NCBI GenBank assembly: GCA_028280305.1
Contig: JANQMC010000051.1
Location: 1 to 51,166 of the forward strand
DNA from: Pelagibius sp.
GTDB taxonomy: Bacteria; Pseudomonadota; Alphaproteobacteria; Kiloniellales; Kiloniellaceae
Reading direction: 5' to 3'
Length of the DNA: 51,166 nucleotides
A program made the position numbers and the translations under genes. The notes under the pieces are model-generated. The model did no database searches, had not been told where the DNA came from, and was given only the letters and a program-made list of their open reading frames with translations. Positions 17,417-25,258 of the stretch are shown piece by piece. Positions within the stretch are counted from its first letter, which is position 1, and the number at the start of each line of letters is the position of its first letter.

Positions 17417-17512
17417 CCGGACGACAATCCGAAACCCGATCTGGAAGAACTTCGCGAGCGCCTGAGGGATGCATTGACACTCGTCGAAGAAACGCTCCGA
17501 AGCCTCGACTAG
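17417..17512 (+). pseudogene. Possible 3' remnant of a coding sequence
   Basis: After an in-frame stop, 31 codons read as PDDNPKPDLEELRERLRDAL followed by an amphipathic helix to a TAG, with no start codon. The charged heptad-like pattern looks like protein rather than chance, so it may be the tail of a gene lost at the island edge. The rest of 17248-17545 shows nothing recognisable apart from a short palindrome GAAAGGCCTTTC after the hydrolase stop. Confidence 0.25.
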
Positions 17513-17545
17513 CAATCTCGCTTCATTTGCCGTCGCTGACGCCTA

Positions 17546-17854
17546 TCAAGAGTCGCGGCGGTTCCACACCAAGTACGCCGCCCCGTCGTCCTCGAAGAGC
17601 GCCGCCCGGATCGGCTCCGGAAAGCTCGGATCGTCGAGCTGGATGCTCAGATATTCCCTCGATTCCTCGCCGTTGGTTCTCGCCTTCCAACCTGCGCCGA
17701 GCTCGGCTTTGCCGGCATAGACCCGGAAGTCCGGTACCGCGTCGCTCTTCTTCTGGTCGTTGGGGACGATCCGGGCTTTGACGTTCACGGTCAAGGTGCG
17801 GATCGTGCCGACATAGCCGTCCCTAGAAACCGTAAAGCTGCCGATGTTGGCCAT
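17546..17854 (-). CDS. DUF736 family protein
   Basis: A 102-residue soluble protein starting MANIGSFTVSRDGYVGTIRT, with KARIVPND and PDFRVYAG motifs and a C-terminal IQLDDPSFPEPIRAALF segment. These are the hallmarks of DUF736, small proteins of unknown biochemical function typically carried by alphaproteobacterial conjugative plasmids and integrative elements. A GGGAG ribosome site precedes the ATG, and the gene follows the DUF2274 gene after 4 bases, so they form one unit. It marks the start of the accessory region. Confidence 0.85.
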   Translation of the reverse strand: MANIGSFTVSRDGYVGTIRTLTVNVKARIVPNDQKKSDAVPDFRVYAGKAELGAGWKARTNGEESREYLSIQLDDPSFPEPIRAALFEDDGAAYLVWNRRDS

Positions 17855-17858
17855 TTTC

Positions 17859-18119
17859 TTACTCCCGTGTTTGGTTGACGGAGGGGTCGGATGCGGGCTT
17901 GCCCAATTCCTTGCGGGTTCGAACGAAGGTGCGGTCGGATGCCAGGAACGCCTCCAGCATGAAAGGAACCAACTGCTCGACCGGCTCCTTCTGGCCGTAC
18001 TCCCGGCGATAGACCTCGGCGTAGTCCTTCAACGACTGCATCAGGTCCGGGGAGACCGTGACGGTTAGCTTGACCGGGGTACGCTCGGGCAGCTTGGCGA
18101 GTGTACCCAGCGCCTGCAC
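17859..18119 (-). CDS. DUF2274-like protein, possibly 5' altered
   Basis: The 86-residue product has LPERTPVKLTVTVSPDLMQS, a YAEVYRREYG helix, and PFMLEAFLASDRTF with a basic tail. This pattern resembles DUF2274 proteins encoded directly after trbI in conjugative transfer operons. The open frame continues upstream to 18638, but that part is only the antisense of the next gene. The GTG at 18119 is the likely start, although it lacks a clear ribosome site. The expected trbI neighbour is absent; instead a divergent TIR-like gene begins 78 bases away, suggesting replacement of a transfer module. Confidence 0.65.
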   Translation of the reverse strand: MQALGTLAKLPERTPVKLTVTVSPDLMQSLKDYAEVYRREYGQKEPVEQLVPFMLEAFLASDRTFVRTRKELGKPASDPSVNQTRE

Positions 18120-18197
18120 GAGTCGATCGAAACCGCCTGCCAAAAACACCTCGACAAGCTCGCCCGCGCCACCGCCAAGCGCTGACCCGAAATCCCG

Positions 18198-19511
18198 ATG
18201 ACCGAAACCGTCTTCTATTCCTGGCAGAGCGATCTGCCCAATAAGACCAACCGCGGCTTCATCGGCGACTGCATCGACCGGGCAATCAAGAACCTGCACG
18301 CCGACCTCGGGGTCGAGGATGCCTTGCGGGCAGAAGAAGGCGTCAAGGGTGAGCCCGGCAACGTCGACGTCGCGCGCACGATCTTCGAGCGCATCGACGC
18401 CTGCGGGATCTTCGCGCCCGACATCTCCATCGTCACGCCGGACGGCGCAAAGCGCCCCATGCCCAATCCAAACGTCATGATCGAGTATGGCCGCGCCACG
18501 GCCACCCGCGGCGACAGCCGGATCGTGCCTGTCTTCAACACCGCCTTCGGCGACTGGCTGAAAGACCGGCCCTTCGACATGCGCCACAAGAACGCGCCCC
18601 TCACCTACCACTTGCCCGAGGAGCACGACCAGGAGCAAAGGAACGCGGCGCGGAAAGAACTGGTCAAGCAGTTCGAAAGGGCGTTCCGCGAAATCATCGA
18701 TGACGGGCTGCTGGAAGACCGCCCGGCCGAAGAACCTGCTTTCGAACCCGTCGCCCCCCTAACAGGTCAAGACAGTAACGTCTTCCCGCTAGGGCTGCTC
18801 GGGGGAATCGACGTTGAAACCCCGCTTCAGGAAGGTGACACCAATGTCTGGCTCAATTCTGGCCCGAAAATGTTCCTACGGCTGATTCCCTTTGAGGCCG
18901 ATCGTAGGTTCGCGCCCCTCGCCCTACGCGATTTGCTGCAATCCAGCAGCACCCACGAAATGCTTCATGAACACACATCGGGCGCCTTCTACTACACCCG
19001 GAACGGTGATGGCGCCGCAGCCTTCACCATCGACCCTGATATGAAAGATGGGCAAAATAGAGACGCCTATGCCTTCGGTGTCACTCAGGCCTTCACAAAC
19101 GGCGAGCTGTGGGGGGTCGATACCTGGCTTCTCGACCCGGAGCTAAACAAACCGAAAGACAATGGAGAGTGGCCTGTGATCGACCCCGCTCTCTTGGAAG
19201 AGGCATTCATGGTGAGCCTTTCAGAGTTCTTGCGCTTCGCGCGCGACAGCCTCTCGCTCCCTTTGCCACTGCGTTGCGTCGCTGGACTTCGGGAAATCCA
19301 AGATCACCGCTTCGAGTTTCCTGACGGCAAGTACAACCGCACCTTCAGCCATGAATGCATATGGGAAACCTCAATCGATCGCTACGACATGCCCGTCCAT
19401 CGAATACTCGAAACCTTCTTCACAAGGGTCTGGCAGGAGTTCGGCCATCACCGCCCGCAGGCAGCTTTCAACAAATGGGATCGCGCAACTGGTCTCGACC
19501 TTAATGCCTAG
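18198..19511 (+). CDS. TIR-like domain protein, candidate immune effector
   Basis: The 437-residue product begins TETVFYSWQSDLPNKTNRGF, followed by an Asp/Glu-rich helix region and the segment PNPNVMIEYGRATATRG, then IVPVFNTAFGDW. These fit a TIR-like/nucleotide-binding fold (about residues 1-170) such as those found in bacterial immune effectors; the conserved Glu of IEYGRA would be the candidate NAD-cleaving residue. The rest (about 200-437) has no recognised family and may be a sensor domain. It is followed after 33 bases by a PIN-like gene on the same strand. A defence role is inferred from domain type and island context only. Confidence 0.6.
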   Translation: MTETVFYSWQSDLPNKTNRGFIGDCIDRAIKNLHADLGVEDALRAEEGVKGEPGNVDVARTIFERIDACGIFAPDISIVTPDGAKRPMPNPNVMIEYGRATATRGDSRIVPVFNTAFGDWLKDRPFDMRHKNAPLTYHLPEEHDQEQRNAARKELVKQFERAFREIIDDGLLEDRPAEEPAFEPVAPLTGQDSNVFPLGLLGGIDVETPLQEGDTNVWLNSGPKMFLRLIPFEADRRFAPLALRDLLQSSSTHEMLHEHTSGAFYYTRNGDGAAAFTIDPDMKDGQNRDAYAFGVTQAFTNGELWGVDTWLLDPELNKPKDNGEWPVIDPALLEEAFMVSLSEFLRFARDSLSLPLPLRCVAGLREIQDHRFEFPDGKYNRTFSHECIWETSIDRYDMPVHRILETFFTRVWQEFGHHRPQAAFNKWDRATGLDLNA

Positions 19512-19544
19512 TTCAGAAGGCAGGTGCACGGCGTGTGAGGCGTC

Positions 19545-20243
19545 ATGAAAGTCTTGTTCGACCACTCTGTGCGGTCGGATGCCATTCGCGCCGAGCATGG
19601 CGTGGTCAAGGAACCGGCCGAACTTTGGGGCAGGCCCTATACCTATCTGAAGCCCCACACCCAAGTCCGCCCACCCAGGAATGACTGGCGGCAGGACGAA
19701 ATCGACTGCCTGCCGTTCATCGCAAGTCTTATCAAAGATGGAAGAGTTCTGCCGTTCACCTCGGCGGAGCTCGAAGCGGAGGCGTTTCGTGTCGTCAAGT
19801 ACCCCTCATTGGGCCACGAGGACATCTTTGCCGATGTTAACTTCGAACATCTCAAGCCACCGATCGACCGCTCCAAGTGGGGGATCTCCATCGAACAGCA
19901 CCTGAGCAAGGAAGACGTGATCGCCTACTGCGAATGCTTCCTTCTGTCGTCCTCGGCCGAGCGAACTGAGGCCTTTATCGAGGGAATGCGGAGGAACCCG
20001 CGCTTTAGCCTGACCGATTTCGAGGAGCGCTGCCTGCGCCGCTCCGGGGTCTTCCAGCAAATCTGCAAAGGAATTGAGAAAACCCATTACCCGGACGCAC
20101 TGCACGTCTGGACCGCAGAGGAGAACGGCGTCGACGTGTTTCTCACCATGGATAAGAAGTTCCGCAACGTGATACAGCGCCAGAAAGCCAATCTGCATTG
20201 CCGTGTTTTGTTTCCCACCGCGCTGAAATCTGAATTCTCTTAG
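19545..20243 (+). CDS. PIN-like domain protein
   Basis: The 232-residue product opens with MKVLFDHSVRSDAI and closes with HYPDALHVWTAEENG followed by VDVFLTMDKKFRNVI. This pairing of an early acidic residue with a late D-A-x-x-x-x-A...FLTxDKKF segment is typical of PIN-fold nucleases; the middle region is a longer, unrecognised insertion. A GAGG sequence sits just upstream of the ATG. It directly follows the TIR-like gene and is probably in one transcript. It could be a toxin-like RNase or a partner nuclease of the TIR-like protein. No antitoxin-like small gene is adjacent. Confidence 0.55.
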   Translation: MKVLFDHSVRSDAIRAEHGVVKEPAELWGRPYTYLKPHTQVRPPRNDWRQDEIDCLPFIASLIKDGRVLPFTSAELEAEAFRVVKYPSLGHEDIFADVNFEHLKPPIDRSKWGISIEQHLSKEDVIAYCECFLLSSSAERTEAFIEGMRRNPRFSLTDFEERCLRRSGVFQQICKGIEKTHYPDALHVWTAEENGVDVFLTMDKKFRNVIQRQKANLHCRVLFPTALKSEFS

Positions 20244-20530
20244 GACAGGTCCGAGTTTGATGATGGGCGGGTCGCAAACAAACACCGCTGAACTGACAAT
20301 CATGCATTGCATTAGGGCACCGCTTCAGCAATGCTTACTGTTCAGAAACATCTGTGTAGGGAAGCTCGAAGCTTCTTCCTGAACGTCGCTATACTGGCCA
20401 GGGGCGACACGACGACATCCGAGGGCAATTGCCCGAAGACCCGTGTGCCCGCGCATTTCGTGGGTTTACTGAACGTCCAGCCACCAAGTTTTCGCACCCC
20501 GTGCCGGACCGAACCACGGGAGATCTTGGT

Positions 20531-20770
20531 ATGAGCGATCAGTCTCTTTATTGGACCAGCTTTTGGGATGTCGCAAGCCCGCGGCAGGCGGCGCGTGCCC
20601 TCGCCGCTTTCTACGGTCAGGATGCCGAAGGCGCAGCAGCGCACTGTGCTCAAGCAGCCAAGCATGATGGCCGCGACGAAGATCATCATTTCTGGCTGGC
20701 AGCCTTGGACGAGATTCGCGCCACAGACAGGCGAGAGTCCGGGGTGACAGAAACGGTAGAGTCAGGATGA
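20531..20770 (+). CDS. Small acidic protein of unknown function
   Basis: A 79-residue product (MSDQSLYWTSFWDVASPRQA...) with an alpha-helical, Ala-rich pattern, His/Asp-rich HDGRDEDHHFWLAALDEIR and a charged C-terminus. The ATG at 20531 has GGGAG upstream. The longer frame from 20429 lacks protein-like character. No family recognised. The preceding 287 bases (20244-20530) show no gene. Confidence 0.5.
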   Translation: MSDQSLYWTSFWDVASPRQAARALAAFYGQDAEGAAAHCAQAAKHDGRDEDHHFWLAALDEIRATDRRESGVTETVESG

Positions 20771-21229
20771 CGCGGCAGTGGCAGCCAGCCAGCGGGCGCT
20801 GATCATGCAGGCGGAGAAGACTCTTAATGGCTCCGCACTCTGATCACCGAAGCAGTCTTCGCCCGGAAGACAACACACACAAAAACTGATTTGACCATGT
20901 CTGCCCACATCTTACGGCGCTTCGTCAAACCGTGCTTTATCTGCGACGAGCGTATGCAACCATCTGAAATGACTTGCACTTTTGAGTTGACTTGTTCGAC
21001 AAACCCGCCCACGTCTGACTCACAGTTTAGAGCTACCAGGGAAAGGACCGATGATGATCGGCGATAAAGATCACTCAATCCGAAGCATCATGGGAGTAGA
21101 TCAACTCAGCACGGGGAATATGGCCCGGCAGCTGGGCGCGCCGAGGCCGCGCCAGAACACGCGGTTAAGCACAGTCGACTTTATTCTAATCGGGTCCGTG
21201 GGCTTCAACCGTGCTGTGATCAGCCTCCC
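20771..21229. other. Gap of 459 bases, one weak coding-like stretch
   Basis: No secure gene. From an ATG at 20897 to a TAA at 21067, 56 codons read with protein-like character (MSAHILRRFVKPCFICDERM, a CxxC-like pair of cysteines, ending RATRERTDDDRR) on the plus strand. An overlapping minus-strand frame is equally open. It may be a decayed gene or transposase tail; neither could be assigned. Confidence 0.3.
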
Positions 21230-21679
21230 ATGATGACAGCTGACCATCTGACACTGCAGCAGGCTGCACAACGGCTTGGTAAAAGCATGCGATGGCTGCA
21301 AACGCGTCTGGCGGAGGATCTCCGCCGGCCACCGGCCGAACGCCGTTTTCAGCTGCACGACTTTATCGGAAGGTCGAAGGTATGGACGGAAAGCCAGTTT
21401 CAGGCCCTAAGAGCCGCCATCGTGGCCGCGGACACGGCCTCAAGATCGAAGCACGGCGTGGCACGAAAACGCTCTACGTCACCGGAACTCTGCGCGTTGC
21501 AGGAACCTCAGTGCGTGTGCGACGAAGCACGGGCCTTGATAGCGGCACGCCTGGGGCGTGGGAAATTGCCGAGGCTTTGCGGATCAAAATCGAAGCCGAA
21601 CTGCTCGACCAAGCCGTCTTCGGCCGGCCGGCCCCGGTCCTCTTCGCGGCCGTTGCAACCCATTACATCCAAACCGTAG
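21230..21679 (+). CDS. Helix-turn-helix (excisionase-like) protein
   Basis: The N-terminal ~80 residues (MTADHLTLQQAAQRLGKSMR, then WLQTRL, FQLHDFIGRSKVWTESQF) look like a MerR/excisionase-type winged-helix DNA-binding domain, as often encoded just before tyrosine recombinases. The frame stays open for about 300 bases past the recombinase start, so the C-terminal half is only a shadow of the recombinase and was probably acquired by loss of an earlier stop. Two adjacent ATGs are possible starts. It may set recombination direction or repress the neighbouring integrase. Confidence 0.5.
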   Translation: MMTADHLTLQQAAQRLGKSMRWLQTRLAEDLRRPPAERRFQLHDFIGRSKVWTESQFQALRAAIVAADTASRSKHGVARKRSTSPELCALQEPQCVCDEARALIAARLGRGKLPRLCGSKSKPNCSTKPSSAGRPRSSSRPLQPITSKP

Positions 21680-22575
21680 ATCCCGGTCCGGCCGACCTGC
21701 GCAATCTTGATGAGCTGATCAAAGCCTTTGGCACGCGTCCCGTCGCCGAGGTTACGCGCAAGGAGATCGAGAGCTACTATCACAGCCGCTTTTCGGGCCG
21801 TAAGCCGCAAACGCAGCGCCGCCATGAGAACACGTTGCGAGCCTTGCTGAACTTCGCCGTCAAGAAAGGACATCTGCCTGCCCTACCCTATTGGCAGCGC
21901 GCCGAAGTGCCGCGCAAGAAGGGCAGTGGTGTCATGAAGCGTTTCCTGCCCGGCGAAGCGGAGCTGCTGATCGATGGCGCACCGCCACATCTTCGTCCGT
22001 TTTTCGCGACGCTGCTGGTCACCGGCGCGCGGGTCACCCAAACTCTTCATCTGAAGCGCGAGCACTTCGTGCTGAAACTCGGGTGTGGGCTCGTCCACTT
22101 CCCCAAGACCAAGAACGGCAATGCCTATACGCGGCCCCTGCACGACTACGCCGTGGGGATCCTCGCCGATTGGGTCGCAAGCCGCCGCGACCGTCATCCC
22201 GAGATGTTTCTGACCGATCGTAATCAGCCCTATGCGGTCACGCCCGGCCGTGGCGGTCAGGTCCGCCGCGGATTTCAACGCGCCCGGGAGCGCTGTGTCG
22301 AGCGCCTGAAGGCCATTGGGCTCCATGATCGCGCGCGTATAATCACCGAAACGACTCCCCATTGGTTCCGCCACAACCTGGCCAATACCCTGCGCCAAGA
22401 TCACCGCCTCGATGCCCGCACCATCGCCGAGGCCGGCATGTGGGAAAGCGTTTCCCTGGTGAACGACACCTATATCGCCGACGTGCCGGCGCATGTCGAA
22501 GAGGCCTTGAAGGGCCTGGCATTCGGGCAGACGAGGCTCGGCCTGCAGCCGCAGCGGAAGGCCAAAACTCAATAG
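21382..22575 (+). CDS. Tyrosine recombinase/integrase, copy 1
   Basis: Site-specific recombinase of 397 residues. An N-terminal arm-binding domain (KTLYVTGTLRVAGTSVRV) is followed by a SAM-like core-binding domain (about 90-190). The catalytic domain has Arg in TGARVTQTLHL, Lys in FPKTKNGNAY, HxxR in TPHWFRHN, Trp in EAGMWESVSL and the nucleophile Tyr in VNDTYIAD. All catalytic positions appear intact. The ATG at 21382 has AAGG upstream and aligns with the start of the second copy; the frame extends upstream to 21292. It is a close paralogue of the recombinase at 23050. Confidence 0.85.
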   Translation: MDGKPVSGPKSRHRGRGHGLKIEARRGTKTLYVTGTLRVAGTSVRVRRSTGLDSGTPGAWEIAEALRIKIEAELLDQAVFGRPAPVLFAAVATHYIQTVDPGPADLRNLDELIKAFGTRPVAEVTRKEIESYYHSRFSGRKPQTQRRHENTLRALLNFAVKKGHLPALPYWQRAEVPRKKGSGVMKRFLPGEAELLIDGAPPHLRPFFATLLVTGARVTQTLHLKREHFVLKLGCGLVHFPKTKNGNAYTRPLHDYAVGILADWVASRRDRHPEMFLTDRNQPYAVTPGRGGQVRRGFQRARERCVERLKAIGLHDRARIITETTPHWFRHNLANTLRQDHRLDARTIAEAGMWESVSLVNDTYIADVPAHVEEALKGLAFGQTRLGLQPQRKAKTQ

Positions 22576-22596
22576 CGGCCCGGCTAGTCATCGCGG

Positions 22597-22830
22597 CTAT
22601 CCGTCACTGGAGCGTTCTTTCTCCTCCGATGCCGCTTCATTTGCGCCTTCGCGCAAGCCAAGCCGGCCGACCTCAAGCGAAACCGAAACGGCAAAACAGG
22701 CCAGGCGCAGCCGCAACTTTGCCTTCATTGCCGTCGTCAGGAAGGCTGTGGCCAGACGCAAGAGAGCGACGATGAGGGCGCAGCCGGCGGTGATCTGCAG
22801 CAGGGTTTCTTGAGAGATATCCAAGGGCAT
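22597..22830 (-). CDS. Small membrane protein between two integrases
   Basis: A 77-residue product with a hydrophobic N-terminal half (LLQITAGCALIVALLRLATAFL) and a charged C-terminus (EGANEAASEEKERSSDG). Its ATG is preceded by AGGTGG at ideal spacing, which supports real translation. It is antisense to both flanking recombinases. It resembles small phage or plasmid membrane proteins in shape only; no family recognised. The remaining 219 bases up to the second integrase show no other gene. Confidence 0.5.
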   Translation of the reverse strand: MPLDISQETLLQITAGCALIVALLRLATAFLTTAMKAKLRLRLACFAVSVSLEVGRLGLREGANEAASEEKERSSDG

Positions 22831-23049
22831 GAAACCACCTCATGGGTTGGACCGCCTGCTCTTCGGCGCTGGGCCGCGCGGCACAAGAGAGACGCGCGCC
22901 TCGATTCAATTTTGGTGGGCGCGACTTTCGAAAGAAGTCGGCGATGGTGTTGCGGTGTCACAAAATCTGATCTCATGGAAGGACCCTGCCAAGCGGCGGG
23001 GGGCGGCCGGCAAGAGCCGGTCGCTTCTTTCTCTTAAAGAGGTCAATCG

Positions 23050-24288
23050 ATGCAGAAATCCAAGGACCCCATCCCCCACCGGCGCAATGGCCTCAGGGTC
23101 ACCCAGCGCCCGGACAGCCCCTGCCTCTACATCACCGGCACACTGCGCATCGCCGGGCGATCGATGCGCGTGCGCGAAAGCACCGGTTTGGATCTCTCGA
23201 TCCCCGGCGCCTGGGAAGCCGCCGACGCGCTGCGCCTGCAAAAAGAAAAGGAGATCGTCGAGCGCATTGTCTACCGAAGGCCCCCACCCAAACCCTTCGA
23301 CCATGTCGCCGAAGACTACCTGGCCCGTCGTGAGTACTCCTACACGGTAGTCAAGGCGACGGAGGAACTGGCCATGGCCTTTGCCGGCGTGCCGGTCGCT
23401 CTCCTGGAGCGCGAGCGCATCGAGGGTTTCTATAAGAAACGCTTCAAGACTCAGGACCCTCTGACCCGCCGGCGCCATGAGGTCGTGCTCTATGCGATCC
23501 TGAAACTGGCAGTCAAGCAGGGCCTGCTCGAGGCTGTGCCCTATTGGAACCGGGTGCCACAGAGCTTCACTAAAGGAGGCGCGCTGCTCAAGCAGTTTCA
23601 GCCCGGCGAAGTGGAGCTGATGATCGAGTGTGCCGCCCTCAATGTGAAACCGATTATCGCCGTCATGTATGCGACCGGCGCGCGGGTCTCCCAGACCCTC
23701 TATCTCCAGCGCGAGCACTTCCTGCTGGAACGCGGGCGCGGCCAAGTCACCTTCCCCAGGACCAAGAACGGGAACAGTTACCGGCGGCCGCTGCACGACT
23801 TCGCAGTGGACCAGTTGCACCTTTGGCTCCTGCGCCGGCGCGATCGTAACCCGGCGATGTTTCTGACCAACCACCGCAGGCCTTATGCTCGCAACAAATC
23901 AGGCGGCGGCCAGCTCTGGCAGGGCTTTCGCACGGCGCGCGACATGTGCGCGGCAGAGTTGGAGCGCCGTGGTTATCCGGAACGCGCCCGGGTGGTGGGC
24001 CAAGCAACGCCCCATTGGCTGCGTCACAACTTCGCCAATACGCTGCGCCAGGTCTTCGGAATGGATGCCCGGACGATTGCCGAGGCCGGCATGTGGGAAG
24101 ACATGGCGCTGGTCAACCGCACCTACATCGCCGATGCGCCGACCCTGGTGCGCCGCCAGATCGCCCGCTTGCCCCTGGGCCTGCCGCTCGGCACGCCCTT
24201 GCCCGAAGGCGTCGACTTGAGTGAAGCTGAAGGGCGAGGAGTCGCCCGAAGCCGGCAGGCCGGCTTCGGGGAGGAGAGCCTCGTCTAG
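23050..24288 (+). CDS. Tyrosine recombinase/integrase, copy 2
   Basis: A 412-residue recombinase, paralogous to the one ending at 22575 along its whole length (roughly half of residues identical by eye). Catalytic residues appear intact: Arg in TGARVSQTLYL, Lys in FPRTKNGNSY, HxxR in TPHWLRHN, Trp in EAGMWEDMAL, Tyr in VNRTYIAD. The ATG follows AAAGAGG at good spacing. A C-terminal tail of about 45 residues (LPLGLPLGTPLPEG...) is not shared with copy 1. It faces a truncated phage terminase on the other strand 84 bases away. Confidence 0.86.
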   Translation: MQKSKDPIPHRRNGLRVTQRPDSPCLYITGTLRIAGRSMRVRESTGLDLSIPGAWEAADALRLQKEKEIVERIVYRRPPPKPFDHVAEDYLARREYSYTVVKATEELAMAFAGVPVALLERERIEGFYKKRFKTQDPLTRRRHEVVLYAILKLAVKQGLLEAVPYWNRVPQSFTKGGALLKQFQPGEVELMIECAALNVKPIIAVMYATGARVSQTLYLQREHFLLERGRGQVTFPRTKNGNSYRRPLHDFAVDQLHLWLLRRRDRNPAMFLTNHRRPYARNKSGGGQLWQGFRTARDMCAAELERRGYPERARVVGQATPHWLRHNFANTLRQVFGMDARTIAEAGMWEDMALVNRTYIADAPTLVRRQIARLPLGLPLGTPLPEGVDLSEAEGRGVARSRQAGFGEESLV

Positions 24289-24372
24289 TCTGACGCAGAG
24301 CTGACACAGTGGCCTCCCCTGCTTTGGTTTTCTCTTTTTGTGCCAGAGACTTACCTTAATATCCCAACGCCC

Positions 24373-24720
24373 TTAGCAGAATCTCTTTGCCATGGCAAAA
24401 AGGTTGGCTGTCGCCTGATCACGATGGGTCAGGATGAACGCGCGCAGGCCACGCCCGTGCGTCACCTTCCAATAGAAGCGCGCACCGACGTAGGTGGAGA
24501 CGCCGGGCTGCCGCGCCTTCAGGATCAGCGCCCGCACCCGTCCCTTCAAGGCCCTCTGGGCCTCCAGCCTTTCGTGAATATGAACCTGCACCTTATTGAG
24601 CCGCAGTCTCTCCAAGGCCCCGGCCTTGCTGCGGATCTTCAGGCAGCGCTCAGCGTAGTGAACAAGATCATCCTTCAAGCGCTGGCGTATCCGCTGTTCG
24701 GTCTTTGCCGCGCGGCTCAC
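24373..24720 (-). pseudogene. Phage terminase large subunit, N-terminal fragment
   Basis: The 115-residue product ends soon after the start of the ATPase domain. It contains the adenine-binding/Walker A-like segment LKARQPGVSTYVGARFYW and LRAFILTHRDQATANLFAMAKRF, typical of terminase large subunits (usually over 450 residues), then stops. The GTG start overlaps the terS stop as GTGA. The missing three quarters and the adjacent convergent integrase suggest truncation by a recombination event. Confidence 0.7.
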
Positions 24721-24995
24721 GCTAGTTCCTTGAGCGCATCCTCATGGCGCAGCGTCACCTCGCCGCCAAGCTCCACCGTTTGCAGGCGCGGATGCAGATA
24801 GGGTGCCGCCTTCTCCGCCGCCCACTTCCGATCCGCAAGGCTGGCGTTGGGGTCGCGCAGGACCGACAGCATGAAGTCGATGGGCAATGTGGTCTCGCCG
24901 TTGGCCGTCGGTCGCCCTACCCGGCGCGCCTTGACCGGCGCCACAGATTTTGCGGACTGCGCAACTCCTGCGTCCGCGCTGCTCCGCTCCGGCAT
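24717..24995 (-). CDS. Phage terminase small subunit-like protein
   Basis: A 92-residue product (MPERSSADAGVAQS..., then VGRPTANGETTLPIDFMLSV, DRKWAAEKAAPYLHPRLQTV). The segment 'PIDFML..LRD...D.....AA..AAPY.HP.L' is typical of small proteins immediately upstream of terminase large subunit genes in alphaproteobacterial prophages. The ATG at 24995 is preferred; the frame runs back to 25163 without protein-like character. It overlaps the terminase fragment by 4 bases. Confidence 0.6.
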   Translation of the reverse strand: MPERSSADAGVAQSAKSVAPVKARRVGRPTANGETTLPIDFMLSVLRDPNASLADRKWAAEKAAPYLHPRLQTVELGGEVTLRHEDALKELA

Positions 24996-25143
24996 CGCGT
25001 TCCATCCTGTCTCGTGTCTGGAATCAGGGACGCCACTGTTATCAGACCGTTTGGCAGAAGTGGGATTCAAAGCCAAATGCCTGACCGACAAGTCGTCGAC
25101 CCTATGACGACAAGATGCCAAAACAGGGCCGAATGTGCAACCT

Positions 25144-25169
25144 AAAAATTGCTTTATTCGCAATTTTTT
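25144..25169. terminator. Rho-independent terminator, usable on both strands
   Basis: A perfect 9-base inverted repeat AAAAATTGC / GCAATTTTT with a 7-base loop, flanked by A and T runs on both sides. On the minus strand it lies about 90 bases after the tadG-like stop, so it probably ends the TadE/TadG transcript and separates it from the terminase genes. Confidence 0.75.
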
Positions 25170-25258
25170 GAAGTCGGGTTCGGCCGACGCCGGCTCTGTC
25201 TTCCATCGCTTGCCATGACCGCCATTCTGCGCGGCGGCGTTTCCCTCGAGCGCGTCTG

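Noticed and set aside
18120..18638. N-terminal extension of the DUF2274-like protein to 259 residues
   Set aside because: The added part is antisense to the TIR-like gene and has shadow-frame composition. The recognisable domain starts only near 18110.
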